From CAILZL01 sp050248275 (GTDB lineage Bacteria > Pseudomonadota > Gammaproteobacteria > Steroidobacterales > Steroidobacteraceae), in contig JBFWSR010000018.1 of assembly GCA_050248275.1 (NCBI GenBank), positions 1 to 64,000 on the forward strand: DNA of 64,000 nt, read 5' to 3'. Of this stretch, positions 7,992-16,718 are shown piece by piece. Both the position numbers and the translations under genes were made by a program. The notes beneath the pieces are model-generated. The model saw only the letters and a program-made list of their open reading frames with translations, ran no database searches and was not told where the DNA came from. The number at the start of each line of letters is the position of its first letter. The stretch's first letter is position 1.

Positions 7992-9152
7992 ATGTCCGCA
8001 GCTCCTGCCAACACCTCCATGCTGTCCCCGGCCATTGCCCTGACCGCCGAACTGATGCGTCGTCCTTCGGTGAGTCCGGAAGACAAGGGGTGTCTGGATG
8101 TCATTGGCGGCCGCCTGGCGAAACTGGGATTCAACAACGAACGTATCGATTTTCCGCCAGTTTCCAACCTCTGGGCCAAGCATGGCAGCGGTCATCCGGT
8201 ACTGTGCTTCGCCGGTCATACCGATGTCGTGCCTTCCGGGCCCCGGGAAGAATGGCAGACCGATCCGTTTGAACCCGTCATCCGCGACGGAATGCTGTAC
8301 GGCCGCGGCGCAGCCGACATGAAAAGCGGTCTGGCGGCCATGACCCTCGCCGCAGAGCGCTTTATTGCCAAACATCCCGATCACAAAGGCACCCTCGCCT
8401 TCCTGCTCACCAGCGACGAGGAAGGTCCGTCGGTGGATGGCACCCGCCGCGTCATGCAGGTGCTGGAATCACGCCCCGAAAAAATCGACTGGTGCGTGGT
8501 GGGCGAACCCAGCAGTGGCGACAAACTGGGCGATACCATCAAGATTGGCCGACGCGGCTCGCTGTCCGGCAAGCTCACCGTACATGGCGTGCAGGGTCAC
8601 GTCGCCTATCCGCATCTGGCCGATAATCCGGTGCATCTGCTGGCGCCGGCGCTGGCCGAACTGGCTTCGCGCGAATGGGACAAGGGCAACGAGTTCTTCC
8701 AGCCCACCACTTTTCAAGTTTCCAATTTGAGCGCCGGCACTGGTGCACCGAACGTCATTCCCGGCGAACTGAAAGCCCGCTTCAACATCCGTTTCTCGAC
8801 CGAACAAACCGTTGAGAAGATGCAGGCCACCATTACCGGGATTCTGGACCGTCACAAGGTGAACTACACGCTGGAGTGGTTCGTCTCCGGACTGCCCTTC
8901 TTCACTGCCCCTGGCGTCCTCTCCACCGCCGCTCAACAAGCGGTGCAGGAATTCACCGGCCTGACGGCGGAACTGTCCACCACCGGCGGCACCTCGGACG
9001 GCCGTTTCATCGCCCCCACCGGCGCCAGCGTGGTCGAGCTGGGCGTGATCAATGCCAGCATCCACAAGGTGAATGAATGCGTGCGTATCGCCGACGTGGA
9101 CACGCTGGCGCTGATGTACGAACGCATGATGGAACTGTTGCTGGCTCAGTGA
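7992..9152 (+). CDS. dapE: Succinyl-diaminopimelate desuccinylase DapE
   Basis: A 386-aa M20-family zinc peptidase fold. It shows metal motifs FAGHTDVVPSG, GRGAADMKSGLA and SDEEGPSVDGT, VVGEPSSGDKLGD, a dimerisation domain (RRGSLSGKLTVHG onward), and the C-terminal TTGGTSDGRFIAP with ELGVINASIHKVNE. It hydrolyses N-succinyl-LL-diaminopimelate in lysine and peptidoglycan precursor synthesis. The ATG at 7992 is chosen because the product then matches family length. No clear ribosome site is visible, and a start 23 codons upstream is open. yffB follows by 9 bp, the same pairing as in enterics. dapA of the same pathway is at 48240. Confidence 0.95.
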   Translation: MSAAPANTSMLSPAIALTAELMRRPSVSPEDKGCLDVIGGRLAKLGFNNERIDFPPVSNLWAKHGSGHPVLCFAGHTDVVPSGPREEWQTDPFEPVIRDGMLYGRGAADMKSGLAAMTLAAERFIAKHPDHKGTLAFLLTSDEEGPSVDGTRRVMQVLESRPEKIDWCVVGEPSSGDKLGDTIKIGRRGSLSGKLTVHGVQGHVAYPHLADNPVHLLAPALAELASREWDKGNEFFQPTTFQVSNLSAGTGAPNVIPGELKARFNIRFSTEQTVEKMQATITGILDRHKVNYTLEWFVSGLPFFTAPGVLSTAAQQAVQEFTGLTAELSTTGGTSDGRFIAPTGASVVELGVINASIHKVNECVRIADVDTLALMYERMMELLLAQ

Positions 9153-9161
9153 ATTTTCCAG

Positions 9162-9515
9162 ATGCACAAGCTATACGGCATCAAGAACTGCGATACCATG
9201 AAGAAGGCCAGGAACTGGCTGGACGAGCATGGCGTGACTTATGAGTTTCACGATTACAAAGCTTCGGGCATCGATCGTGCGCACCTGCAACGCTGGTGCA
9301 AGGAACTCGGCTGGGAAACGCTGCTGAACCGCGCCGGCACCACTTTCAAGAAATTACCGGATAGCGACAAGGCGCATCTTACGGAAAGCAAGGCCATTGA
9401 GCTGATGCTGGCGCAACCATCCTTGATCAAACGGCCGGTGCTGACAGCTGGCAACAAATTGCTGATCGGCTTCAAGCCGGAGCTCTATGCCACGAATTTC
9501 AAGACTGAAAAGTAA
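9162..9515 (+). CDS. yffB: ArsC/Spx-fold reductase-like protein YffB
   Basis: A 117-aa thioredoxin-fold protein of the ArsC/Spx family. The N-terminal YGIKNCDTMKKARNWL carries one active-site Cys followed by a helix, and LIKRPVL with IGFKPELY form the conserved C-terminal part. It is not a proven arsenate reductase: YffB members bind glutathione in vitro and their role is open. It follows dapE by 9 bp, so the two are probably cotranscribed. It converges with dsbB, and no strong terminator is seen between them. Confidence 0.88.
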   Translation: MHKLYGIKNCDTMKKARNWLDEHGVTYEFHDYKASGIDRAHLQRWCKELGWETLLNRAGTTFKKLPDSDKAHLTESKAIELMLAQPSLIKRPVLTAGNKLLIGFKPELYATNFKTEK

Positions 9516-9544
9516 TTGACGCGATCCTGCCGCACATGGATTGA

Positions 9545-10096
9545 TTAGCGACGGCTGGACAGCTTGCCGCTGCGATCGATCAGCAAGGAAGGCGCCACCA
9601 CATTGACCCATAGCGCCCATAGCGCCAGCGCCACGCAGGCAAACAACACCCACCAGGGCATGGACAGCCCCAACAGTCTCCAGTTGATTTCGGCGCACTC
9701 ACCGGAGCCGGTCAGCACCCTGGTAATCACAGTAGTCACCGGCAGGATGTCCAGCATGTAATCCAGCGTGGCGCCGCATGCCGCCACCGTGCCCGGAGGC
9801 TGCGCCTGTATCCAGATATGACGCGCGGCTATCAGGAGACCCATGAGTGCAGCCAGCGCCGCCAGCACACCATAGATCAGGGCCCCCTTGTTGCGCGGAT
9901 GATGTACAGCAGCCAGCAGGAAAATCATACCGACTGCCATCACGGCCACCCGTTGAAAGATGCACAGCGGGCACGGCTCAAAGCCCAGGCCATATTGCGA
10001 ATACAGCGCATAACCAATCAAGCCGGCACATGCCACAAATCCGACAAGGTTGCCGCTACGGCGTTCGGTTAAAATTCGGTTTAACAACTGGCTCAT
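9545..10096 (-). CDS. dsbB: Disulfide bond oxidoreductase DsbB
   Basis: A 183-aa protein with four hydrophobic helices. The first periplasmic loop carries the CPLC redox pair (after FEPC) and the second has the partner cysteines in TVAACGATL and GSGECAEI. DsbB reoxidises DsbA and passes electrons to quinone in the inner membrane. The ATG at 10094-10096 gives the normal family length. It sits between yffB (convergent) and phoU2 (same strand, 34 bp upstream), with no functional link to either. Confidence 0.95.
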   Translation of the reverse strand: MSQLLNRILTERRSGNLVGFVACAGLIGYALYSQYGLGFEPCPLCIFQRVAVMAVGMIFLLAAVHHPRNKGALIYGVLAALAALMGLLIAARHIWIQAQPPGTVAACGATLDYMLDILPVTTVITRVLTGSGECAEINWRLLGLSMPWWVLFACVALALWALWVNVVAPSLLIDRSGKLSSRR

Positions 10097-10130
10097 GTTG
10101 AGTACGGATTATTATTTTTATTTCATTCTG

Positions 10131-10862
10131 TCACTGGGTCGCGCTGCTTCTTGCCCTCAATTGCGCTTCCACTTCTTCGAGCCGGATGTGGCGAACATCC
10201 TTGCCGTGCACCATGTAGATCACATATTCGCAGATGTTCTTGGCATGATCGCCGATGCGCTCGATGGCGCGTGCCACCCACAACACATCAATGGCGCGAC
10301 GAATGGAACGAGGGTCTTCCATCATGAAGGTGATGCACTGACGCTGGATGGCTTCGTATTCCTCGTCAACCAGCCGATCGCGTTTGGCCACTGCCAGGGC
10401 CGCATCGGCATCCAGACGGGCAAAGGCATCCAGAGCATCGTGCACGATCTCTTCAACCACTCTGCCCAGATGCTTGATCTCGCGATAACGATCGGCCGGC
10501 CGTTCCATGGTGGCCAGACGCGAGCCGATGTAGCCAATCTTCTCCGCCTCGTCGCCGATGCGTTCCAGATCGGTGATGGTCTTGATCACCGCCACGATCA
10601 GACGCAGATCGGAAGCGGCCGGTGAACGGGTCGCGAGAATGCGGTTGCAGTCTTCGTCAATCGACACTTCCATGCCGTTGACGCGATGGTCGTTGCGCAC
10701 CACCCGTTCAGCCGCGGCACTGTCACCATTGACCAGCGCCTGCACGGCGTTGGCCATCTGTTCTTCGACCAGGCCGCCCATTTGCAGCACGTTGGTACGC
10801 ACCCGCTCAAGGTCGGCGTTGAAACGGCTCAGAATGTGATGAGATAAATCAGCTTTTTCCAT
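10131..10862 (-). CDS. phoU: Phosphate-signalling regulator PhoU (copy 2)
   Basis: A 243-aa PhoU with two helical repeats (TDLERIGDEAEKIGYI and RAIERIGDHAKNICEYVIY, each holding the metal-ligand pattern). The ATG at 10860-10862 follows GGAG by 8 bp. An upstream in-frame ATG lacks one. It is the last gene of phoB-phoR-phoU2 (72 bp after phoR). Its MEKADLSHHILSRFNADLE start resembles the PhoU usually found with PhoB/PhoR. It is clearly different in sequence from copy 1, so the two are diverged paralogues rather than a recent duplication. Confidence 0.93.
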   Translation of the reverse strand: MEKADLSHHILSRFNADLERVRTNVLQMGGLVEEQMANAVQALVNGDSAAAERVVRNDHRVNGMEVSIDEDCNRILATRSPAASDLRLIVAVIKTITDLERIGDEAEKIGYIGSRLATMERPADRYREIKHLGRVVEEIVHDALDAFARLDADAALAVAKRDRLVDEEYEAIQRQCITFMMEDPRSIRRAIDVLWVARAIERIGDHAKNICEYVIYMVHGKDVRHIRLEEVEAQLRARSSATQ

Positions 10863-10934
10863 GGTATCGACTCCGGAATGGCGACAGGTATACCGAGTCA
10901 TCGGGCCGACTGCAACCTGCCCGGCGACTGGCGC

Positions 10935-12296
10935 TTAACTGCGACTGCCTGCGGCAGCCGGATAAATGCGAGTGGTGATTCGTTCTGGTGGAAAATGACA
11001 GGTAAAAGTGCTGCCCTTGCCCGGCTCGCTTTCGATGCTGAGCGTGGCGCCATGACGCTGCAACGCATGTTTGACAATGGACAATCCCAGACCAAACCCG
11101 CCCATCTCCCGTGAGCGACCGGCATCGACACGGTAAAAGCGCTCGGTCAGGCGCGGCAGATGTTCGGCAGCGATACCGACACCAGTATCGCTCACCGACA
11201 GATGTGCGCCCTCGGCATCGCGCCACCAGCGGATCGTGACGCTGCCTTCGACAGGGGTGTACTTCACGGCATTGGAGATCAGGTTAACAAACACAGATTG
11301 CAATTCGGTTTCAGAGCCGAGCAGACATACATCGGTCTCTATTTGCAGAGTGATGTCTTTGGGACGGCGCTCCATGGTGAGCACATCCTTGCGCAACAGC
11401 GCCAGCAGTCCCGGCACATCGACGCACTGGTTCTCGGTCAGTTCACCGCTGTTTTCCAGGCGGGAGAGCTGCAACAGTTCTTCAATCAAGGTGCGCATGC
11501 GTTCAGATTGTCGCCGCATTTCCTGGACCGGCGCCTGCCAGAGCGCATTCAGTTCGGTATCATCGGCCAGCGAATCCAGGTAACCGGAAATCACCGTCAG
11601 CGGCGAACGCAATTCATGCGAAGCATTGGCGACAAAATCCTTGCGCATGGCTTCAATGCGCATTTCCTTGGTGATGTCACGCACGATCAGCAGCTTCTGG
11701 GTCGAACCCTCGGCCTGCACCAGATGAAACGACAACCAGCGCTGCTGCGCACCGGGTTGCAATACCGTCACCGAATGAGAGTAATCACCACGCTCCAGGT
11801 ACCGCACAAACGCCGGATAGCGCACCAGGTTTTCAATACGGATGCCCACATCACGCTTGCGGCGCAAGCCCAGCCAGCGTTCGGCTCTCTGATTGAACCA
11901 CAACAATTCATTGTAGTTGCCGAGCAGCGCCGCGCCATCCGGCATGCTGGCGGTCAGACGGCGGAACTCGCGCAACAGATTACCCACCCGTTGCTTGTGA
12001 AACTGCTTGCGGCGATAGATACGGGCAATGACGGTCGTCAGCTCACCCCAAGGACCGCCAAAATCAGGTGGATGCAGCACGCTGCGAAACCTGACCCAGC
12101 GATCCAGCTCCCACAGATTGCGCAACTGCCACAGTAAATACACCCCCAGACCCAGCGCCACCCACCAGCCCATGTTTCCCAATATCCGGCCCACCAGCAG
12201 GGACATGCCCAGAACGGCAAGCACTCGATATACCAGTTGCCAGGCAATGCCTGAAAAGCGTGCCGACTGTAACCGGGATAAGGAGGCGGACTTCAT
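10935..12296 (-). CDS. phoR: Phosphate-regulon sensor kinase PhoR
   Basis: A 453-aa histidine kinase. Two N-terminal transmembrane helices (about 20-58) are followed by a PAS domain (about 105-210), HisKA with the phospho-acceptor His227 in NASHELRSPLTV, and an ATPase domain with N-box LISNAVKYTP, DTGVGI and GFGLGLSIVKHAL. As is usual for PhoR there is almost no periplasmic sensor loop, so it must read phosphate status through PstSCAB and PhoU. The ATG at 12294-12296 is preferred over one nine codons upstream. It follows phoB by 57 bp. Confidence 0.94.
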   Translation of the reverse strand: MKSASLSRLQSARFSGIAWQLVYRVLAVLGMSLLVGRILGNMGWWVALGLGVYLLWQLRNLWELDRWVRFRSVLHPPDFGGPWGELTTVIARIYRRKQFHKQRVGNLLREFRRLTASMPDGAALLGNYNELLWFNQRAERWLGLRRKRDVGIRIENLVRYPAFVRYLERGDYSHSVTVLQPGAQQRWLSFHLVQAEGSTQKLLIVRDITKEMRIEAMRKDFVANASHELRSPLTVISGYLDSLADDTELNALWQAPVQEMRRQSERMRTLIEELLQLSRLENSGELTENQCVDVPGLLALLRKDVLTMERRPKDITLQIETDVCLLGSETELQSVFVNLISNAVKYTPVEGSVTIRWWRDAEGAHLSVSDTGVGIAAEHLPRLTERFYRVDAGRSREMGGFGLGLSIVKHALQRHGATLSIESEPGKGSTFTCHFPPERITTRIYPAAAGSRS

Positions 12297-12353
12297 AGTG
12301 CAGATATTGTAGTGCGGTCGCACGCCGCTCCGCGCAGCAATCTCACCGTATTA

Positions 12354-13046
12354 TTATTGCGGCTGTGTGGAAAAGCGGTAACCCGCGCCGCGCACAGTTT
12401 GGATGTAATGATCCACCGCAAATTCCTCCAGCGCCTTGCGCAGGCGGCGGATATGCACATCCACCGTGCGTTCTTCGACGTAGACATTGCCGCCCCACAC
12501 CCGGTCCAGGAGCTGGCTGCGCGTATATACCCGCTCGGGATGGGTCATGAAAAACGACAACAAACGGTATTCGGTGGGACCCAGCGACACCACGCGGTCG
12601 CTCACGGTGACTCGATGACTGCTGCCATCGAGTTTCAAGCCATTGATGTCCACGATCTCCTCGGCGCTGGCAGGCGCTACGCGGCGCAGGACTGCCGCAA
12701 TACGCGCCAGCAGCTCACGCGGAGAAAACGGTTTGGTCACATAGTCGTCGGCGCCGCTGTCCAGACCGGCCACCTTGTCGTGTTCATCGGCACGGGCAGT
12801 CAGCATGATCACCGGCACCTCCTTGGTTTCCTTGTCGCGTTTCAGCAGGCGCGTCAGTTCCAGACCGCTCATATCCGGCAACATCCAGTCCACCAGAATC
12901 AGATCCGGGCGACGGTCAGCGATACAGGCGCGCGCCTTGCTGGTGTCTTCCGCTTCACTGACCTCATAGCCGCTGCGGCGCAAGCCGAAAGCGATCATCT
13001 CGCGAATGGGCTTTTCGTCTTCCACTACTAGGATGTGTGCCGCCAT
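12354..13046 (-). CDS. phoB: Phosphate-regulon response regulator PhoB
   Basis: A 230-aa OmpR-family regulator. The receiver domain (1-120) has phospho-acceptor Asp53 (LVDWMLPD), Thr in VIMLTARADE and Lys in YVTKPFSPREL. The winged-helix domain includes LGPTEYRLLSFFMTHPERVYT and ends in VRGAGYRFS. It binds Pho boxes; those at 13075-13128 in front of its own gene indicate autoregulation. First gene of phoB-phoR-phoU2. Confidence 0.96.
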   Translation of the reverse strand: MAAHILVVEDEKPIREMIAFGLRRSGYEVSEAEDTSKARACIADRRPDLILVDWMLPDMSGLELTRLLKRDKETKEVPVIMLTARADEHDKVAGLDSGADDYVTKPFSPRELLARIAAVLRRVAPASAEEIVDINGLKLDGSSHRVTVSDRVVSLGPTEYRLLSFFMTHPERVYTRSQLLDRVWGGNVYVEERTVDVHIRRLRKALEEFAVDHYIQTVRGAGYRFSTQPQ

Positions 13047-13074
13047 AAATATTGGGTCAACTCATGAACAAACG

Positions 13075-13128
13075 ATGACAATTCGATGACAGGCATCTCA
13101 GCAGTTATTTGTTACAACGACATGACAG
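13075..13128 (-). promoter_or_regulatory. Two PhoB boxes upstream of phoB
   Basis: On the minus strand there are two full boxes: CTGTCAT-4-TTGTCAT (13075-13092) and CTGTCAT-4-TTGTAAC (13111-13128). A weaker third 7-mer TGTTCAT continues the 11-bp period towards the gene. They lie 29-82 bp upstream of the phoB ATG. Confidence 0.82.
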
Positions 13129-13151
13129 CAAAATCACATTCATATGGAAAG

Positions 13152-13841
13152 TCACGGAGCCTTCACATGAACGACTTGATCGCGCAAATAGACCGGCGCC
13201 GCCAGCTCGGCATTGACTGCCAGACCGGCGCGCCAGCCGCGCAGCCCCAATCGCACAATTTCCACTGCGCGTGGCAGGATATCGTCCAGCAGAGGCAGGC
13301 CGGCATAACGAGCGGATAACACTGGGTAGGCGCGGAACCCGGTGCCCGCGCCCATTGCCAGTTCGTTCGCTGCCGTATCGATATGTTCGGGCGGGCATAC
13401 CCGTTCGGCAGCGACGGGCGACACCAACCCATCGGCGGTCAGGACAAACTGTCCGGAATAAACCTCGCCCATGCGCGCGTCCATGCATACCAGCATATGC
13501 GCACCCGCTGACAGCGAGGCTGCCACCTGTTGCGCCACAGCGGCCAGATCCGAAACCGGCAGCAAGGGCAGATCCGCCGCATAGGCCAGTCCCTGCGCCA
13601 CGCCGATGGCCATGCGCACGCCGGTAAATGCGCCCGGCCCTCTGCCAAAGGCGATGGCATCCAGTTGGGTAAAGCCCAGCCCGGCTTCGGACATGACCTC
13701 CTGCACCATCGGCAGCACCATGTCGGCATGACCCCGGGGGGTGCGCACACAACGTTCGAATAGTGCCGCGCCATGCAGCAAAGCCACCGAACATTGCTCG
13801 GTGGCGGTATCGATGGCCAGCAGCTTTACTGCAGAGTTCAA
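13152..13841 (-). CDS. tsaB: tRNA threonylcarbamoyladenosine factor TsaB
   Basis: A 229-aa ASKHA-fold protein with the N-terminal LLAIDTATEQCSVAL and the conserved GRGPGAFTGVRMAIG and VCMDARMGEVYSG. TsaB partners TsaD and TsaE in making t6A37 of ANN-decoding tRNAs. The start is a TTG (13839-13841) overlapping the yoaA stop as TTGA, with GAGGAAG 7 bp upstream; this coupled start is well supported. The tsaB-yoaA pairing is typical of Gammaproteobacteria. Confidence 0.93.
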   Translation of the reverse strand: MNSAVKLLAIDTATEQCSVALLHGAALFERCVRTPRGHADMVLPMVQEVMSEAGLGFTQLDAIAFGRGPGAFTGVRMAIGVAQGLAYAADLPLLPVSDLAAVAQQVAASLSAGAHMLVCMDARMGEVYSGQFVLTADGLVSPVAAERVCPPEHIDTAANELAMGAGTGFRAYPVLSARYAGLPLLDDILPRAVEIVRLGLRGWRAGLAVNAELAAPVYLRDQVVHVKAP

Positions 13842-15850
13842 CTGACAACTTCCTCCAGCAGATGGGCGGCACGCAGATGTTGCTGCAAAAACTGGCGTAC
13901 TTCATCGAGGTTTTCAGTGCGCGGCATCGGCGGCAGGCTGTCGAGAAACAAATGGCCATAACTACGCGAGGTCAGGCGACGGTCACACAACATGATTACG
14001 CCGAAATCGCTGCGGTCACGGATCAGGCGCCCCACGCCCTGCTTGAGCATCATCACAGCTTGCGGTACCTGCTCTTCCATGAATGCATTCCCGCCTCGCT
14101 GTTCGATGGCGGCCAGCCGCGCCTTGGTCAACGGTTCGTCAGGAACCGCAAACGGCAGTTTGTCGATGACCACCACGCATAGTGCATGACCTTTCACATC
14201 CACGCCTTCCCAGAAACTGCCGGTGCCGAGCAGGACGGCGTTACCATGTTCGCGGAAGCGTTGCAGCAACGCATCGCGCGGCGCTTCGCCCTGCACCAGC
14301 AACGGATAAGGCTCAACTTCACCCCATATTGCACGCAAGCGCTCGGCCGCTTCACGCAAGGCGCGATGACTGGTGAACAGCAGAAAAGCGCGTCCGCCGC
14401 TGGCTTCGATGACTGGCAAGGCAGCGGCCAGCACCTGTTGTGTATGCCGCGTTGCAGAGGGCACATCCAGATTGCGCGGCAAATACATCAATGCCTGCTG
14501 CGCATAATCGAATGGACTGCCGAATTGCTTGGCGTCCGCATCCGGCAGACCGATGCGTCTGGCGAAATGACGCAAGTCCGTGCCAACAGCCAGTGTCGCC
14601 GAAGTGAATATCCACGCCCCGCCTTGTTTGCGTATCAATTCTCCCAGCGGCCTGGCCACCTCCACGGGGGCGTGATGCAGTGAAAAACCTCCCTTGTTCA
14701 TCGTCGACCACCGCACTGCCGGAAACACATCGCCCTCCGGGTCGGGCTGGTCTGCCTCGATGAATAATTTGCAACGACCGGCGAGTTCCAGCGCACGCTC
14801 GCGCAAATTGCGCAGCTCGGCCTGATCTTCGGCCATGCCGGTGCTGACAGCAGCAAAGTTCTGTAACAACTGTCGGCTCTCCGCCAGCACATCGAACAAC
14901 AAATCAGGCCAGCGGCTGGCATCGACATGATCAGCCTGCTCAGTCAATGCCTGCGTACCGAGTTGCGCCTGCTGCTCCAACGCCTGCATGAATTCAACAT
15001 GCTTTGTACTCAAGCCGGCGACTTTAGCGAGCATGTGCTCGCTGGTGACATCACGTGCCAGTTCCAGCAATTGACGTGCGCTCAAGGTAGTCGCAAACGC
15101 CTGCGTGGCCACTTCAGGCAGTTGATGCGCTTCGTCGACAATGACGGCATCGGCACCCGGCAGCAGATCGCCAAAGCCGTTGTCCTTGAGCAGCAGATCC
15201 GCCATCAATAGATGATGATTCACCACCACGATGTCGGCAGCCAGGGCATCACGCCGGGCGGCAACCAGATGGCAGCGATCGAACAGGCCGCACTCCACCC
15301 CCAGGCAGTTATCGCGCGTGGACGTCACCCAGGGCCAGACTGGATCGCTTTCAGCCACGGCTGCAAGCTCACCGATGTCGCCGCGACGGGTTTGCATCGC
15401 CCACATGTTCACCTTGCGCAGACTGGTCGCCAGCCCGCGTGACCAGCCGCGCACCTGTCCCTGCGACATCGCCAATGACAGACGATGACCGCACAGGTAA
15501 TTGGCCCGGCCTTTCAGCAAAGCAATCCGCATCGGCCGACCCAGCACGCCGGTCAGCATCGGCAGATCACGACTGAACAACTGATCCTGCAGCCCGCGGG
15601 TGCCCGTCGAAATGAGGATGCGTTTACCGGCCAGCAGGGCGGGAACCAGATACGCAAAGGTCTTGCCGACGCCTGTACCGGCTTCGACGATCAGCGGCTT
15701 GCGGTTGCGAATGGCGGCAGCAACTCGTCCCGCCATGGCCAGTTGCTCATTACGCTCGGTAAAGCCCGGCAAGGATTTCGCCAGGCGTCCATCAGCGCCC
15801 AGCAAATCATGCAGGTCACATCGTGAGGTCACAGCCGGAACAGAAGGCAT
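13838..15850 (-). CDS. yoaA: DinG-family ATP-dependent helicase YoaA
   Basis: A 670-aa superfamily 2 XPD/DinG-type helicase. It has Walker A EAGTGVGKT (about residue 57), four Fe-S cluster cysteines (YLCGHRL, DNCLGVEC, FDRC), the DEAH box in VIVDEAHQLPE, and motif VI KQGVGRLIRDRSD near the C-terminus. In E. coli YoaA works with the clamp-loader chi subunit in damage tolerance. Length and motifs are complete. It overlaps tsaB by 4 bp. Confidence 0.93.
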   Translation of the reverse strand: MPSVPAVTSRCDLHDLLGADGRLAKSLPGFTERNEQLAMAGRVAAAIRNRKPLIVEAGTGVGKTFAYLVPALLAGKRILISTGTRGLQDQLFSRDLPMLTGVLGRPMRIALLKGRANYLCGHRLSLAMSQGQVRGWSRGLATSLRKVNMWAMQTRRGDIGELAAVAESDPVWPWVTSTRDNCLGVECGLFDRCHLVAARRDALAADIVVVNHHLLMADLLLKDNGFGDLLPGADAVIVDEAHQLPEVATQAFATTLSARQLLELARDVTSEHMLAKVAGLSTKHVEFMQALEQQAQLGTQALTEQADHVDASRWPDLLFDVLAESRQLLQNFAAVSTGMAEDQAELRNLRERALELAGRCKLFIEADQPDPEGDVFPAVRWSTMNKGGFSLHHAPVEVARPLGELIRKQGGAWIFTSATLAVGTDLRHFARRIGLPDADAKQFGSPFDYAQQALMYLPRNLDVPSATRHTQQVLAAALPVIEASGGRAFLLFTSHRALREAAERLRAIWGEVEPYPLLVQGEAPRDALLQRFREHGNAVLLGTGSFWEGVDVKGHALCVVVIDKLPFAVPDEPLTKARLAAIEQRGGNAFMEEQVPQAVMMLKQGVGRLIRDRSDFGVIMLCDRRLTSRSYGHLFLDSLPPMPRTENLDEVRQFLQQHLRAAHLLEEVVS

Positions 15851-15859
15851 TGCGCTAGC

Positions 15860-16384
15860 TTAATGGAAGACGGCGCGAAAGCGCGCCAGCAGCACCGCTT
15901 TGGGCGGCAGCGGATAACGCAATTGCCAGCGGATATGAGTGTATTGATTCGCCGCAGCGACATGGCCCGGATCGGTCGTTGATTTCAGTTCCGCCGATTT
16001 GGCAAAACTGAGGCCACCATCGATTGAAAACTGGATATCGGCCCCCGCGCCAGTGGCCGAACCTGGCACATAACGGGTATTTGCCGGGATGGCTCGCACA
16101 ATGGATACATTATCCAAAGTGGCCGTACCAGGATTGCGAATTCGCACCGTGTAATAAATTTCCTGTCCCTGCTGTACCCTGTTTGCGGGGACAAATTGAT
16201 ATTCCCGAGAGTTGTTTCCTTCGGAAACACGGAGTTCCGCAGTCAACTCCACCTCAGGATTTGCTGGCTGTTGCGCCTGAGTCCGGGCGGTCAAAGCCAG
16301 ACACAGTGGCACTAACCAGCGCCAGCGCTGTGCGCGTAGCCCGGCGGCATGAGGTGAAATATGGCTCTTCACAGATTCGAGCAT
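15860..16384 (-). CDS. Secreted protein with DUF11-like repeat, function unknown
   Basis: A 174-aa protein from the ATG at 16382-16384. A hydrophobic signal-like segment (WRWLVPLCLALTARTQAQ) is followed by one Ig-like domain of the DUF11 type (VQQGQEIYYTVRIRNPG, ATLDNVSIVRAIPANTRYVPGS). Such domains occur in surface or periplasmic proteins as structural modules. It lies 9 bp upstream of yoaA on the same strand, but no functional link is evident. The longer frame to 16489 adds 35 residues without signal character and is unlikely. Confidence 0.7.
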   Translation of the reverse strand: MLESVKSHISPHAAGLRAQRWRWLVPLCLALTARTQAQQPANPEVELTAELRVSEGNNSREYQFVPANRVQQGQEIYYTVRIRNPGTATLDNVSIVRAIPANTRYVPGSATGAGADIQFSIDGGLSFAKSAELKSTTDPGHVAAANQYTHIRWQLRYPLPPKAVLLARFRAVFH

Positions 16385-16529
16385 GTTCCTTGGTTGGCAG
16401 CTTCGGCTCGTGAAAACCTGCGCCTTAAAAAAGTGCAACTGTACACAACAAGCCTGCTCCACATCGCCATTTAGTGAGATACCAGACAAGTAAATGCTGC
16501 AAAACGCAACACAATTGCCTTCACGACGC

Positions 16530-16535
16530 TATAAT
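16530..16535 (+). promoter_or_regulatory. Possible -10 box of pckG
   Basis: A perfect TATAAT lies 183 bp upstream of the pckG ATG. No good -35 is seen at the right spacing. If used, the transcript has a leader of about 175 nt. Confidence 0.3.
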
Positions 16536-16718
16536 TTCCGCCTTGTTCGAGCCTGGTCGTGGTTTGCTCACGCCCCATATGACGCATTCGACACAGCAGT
16601 GGGGGATCGATTGCAAGCGGGATCTTGTTGTGAGCCAGGAACTGGAACTGGAACTAAACTACGTTAAGCACGAAGTCACGAGCAGTCTGAATTTTTCGTT
16701 TTGGAGCAAACAACCGAA

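Noticed and set aside
11160..12137. 325-codon frame on the + strand
   Set aside because: It lies opposite phoR, which carries all kinase motifs; no ribosome site and no recognisable domain.
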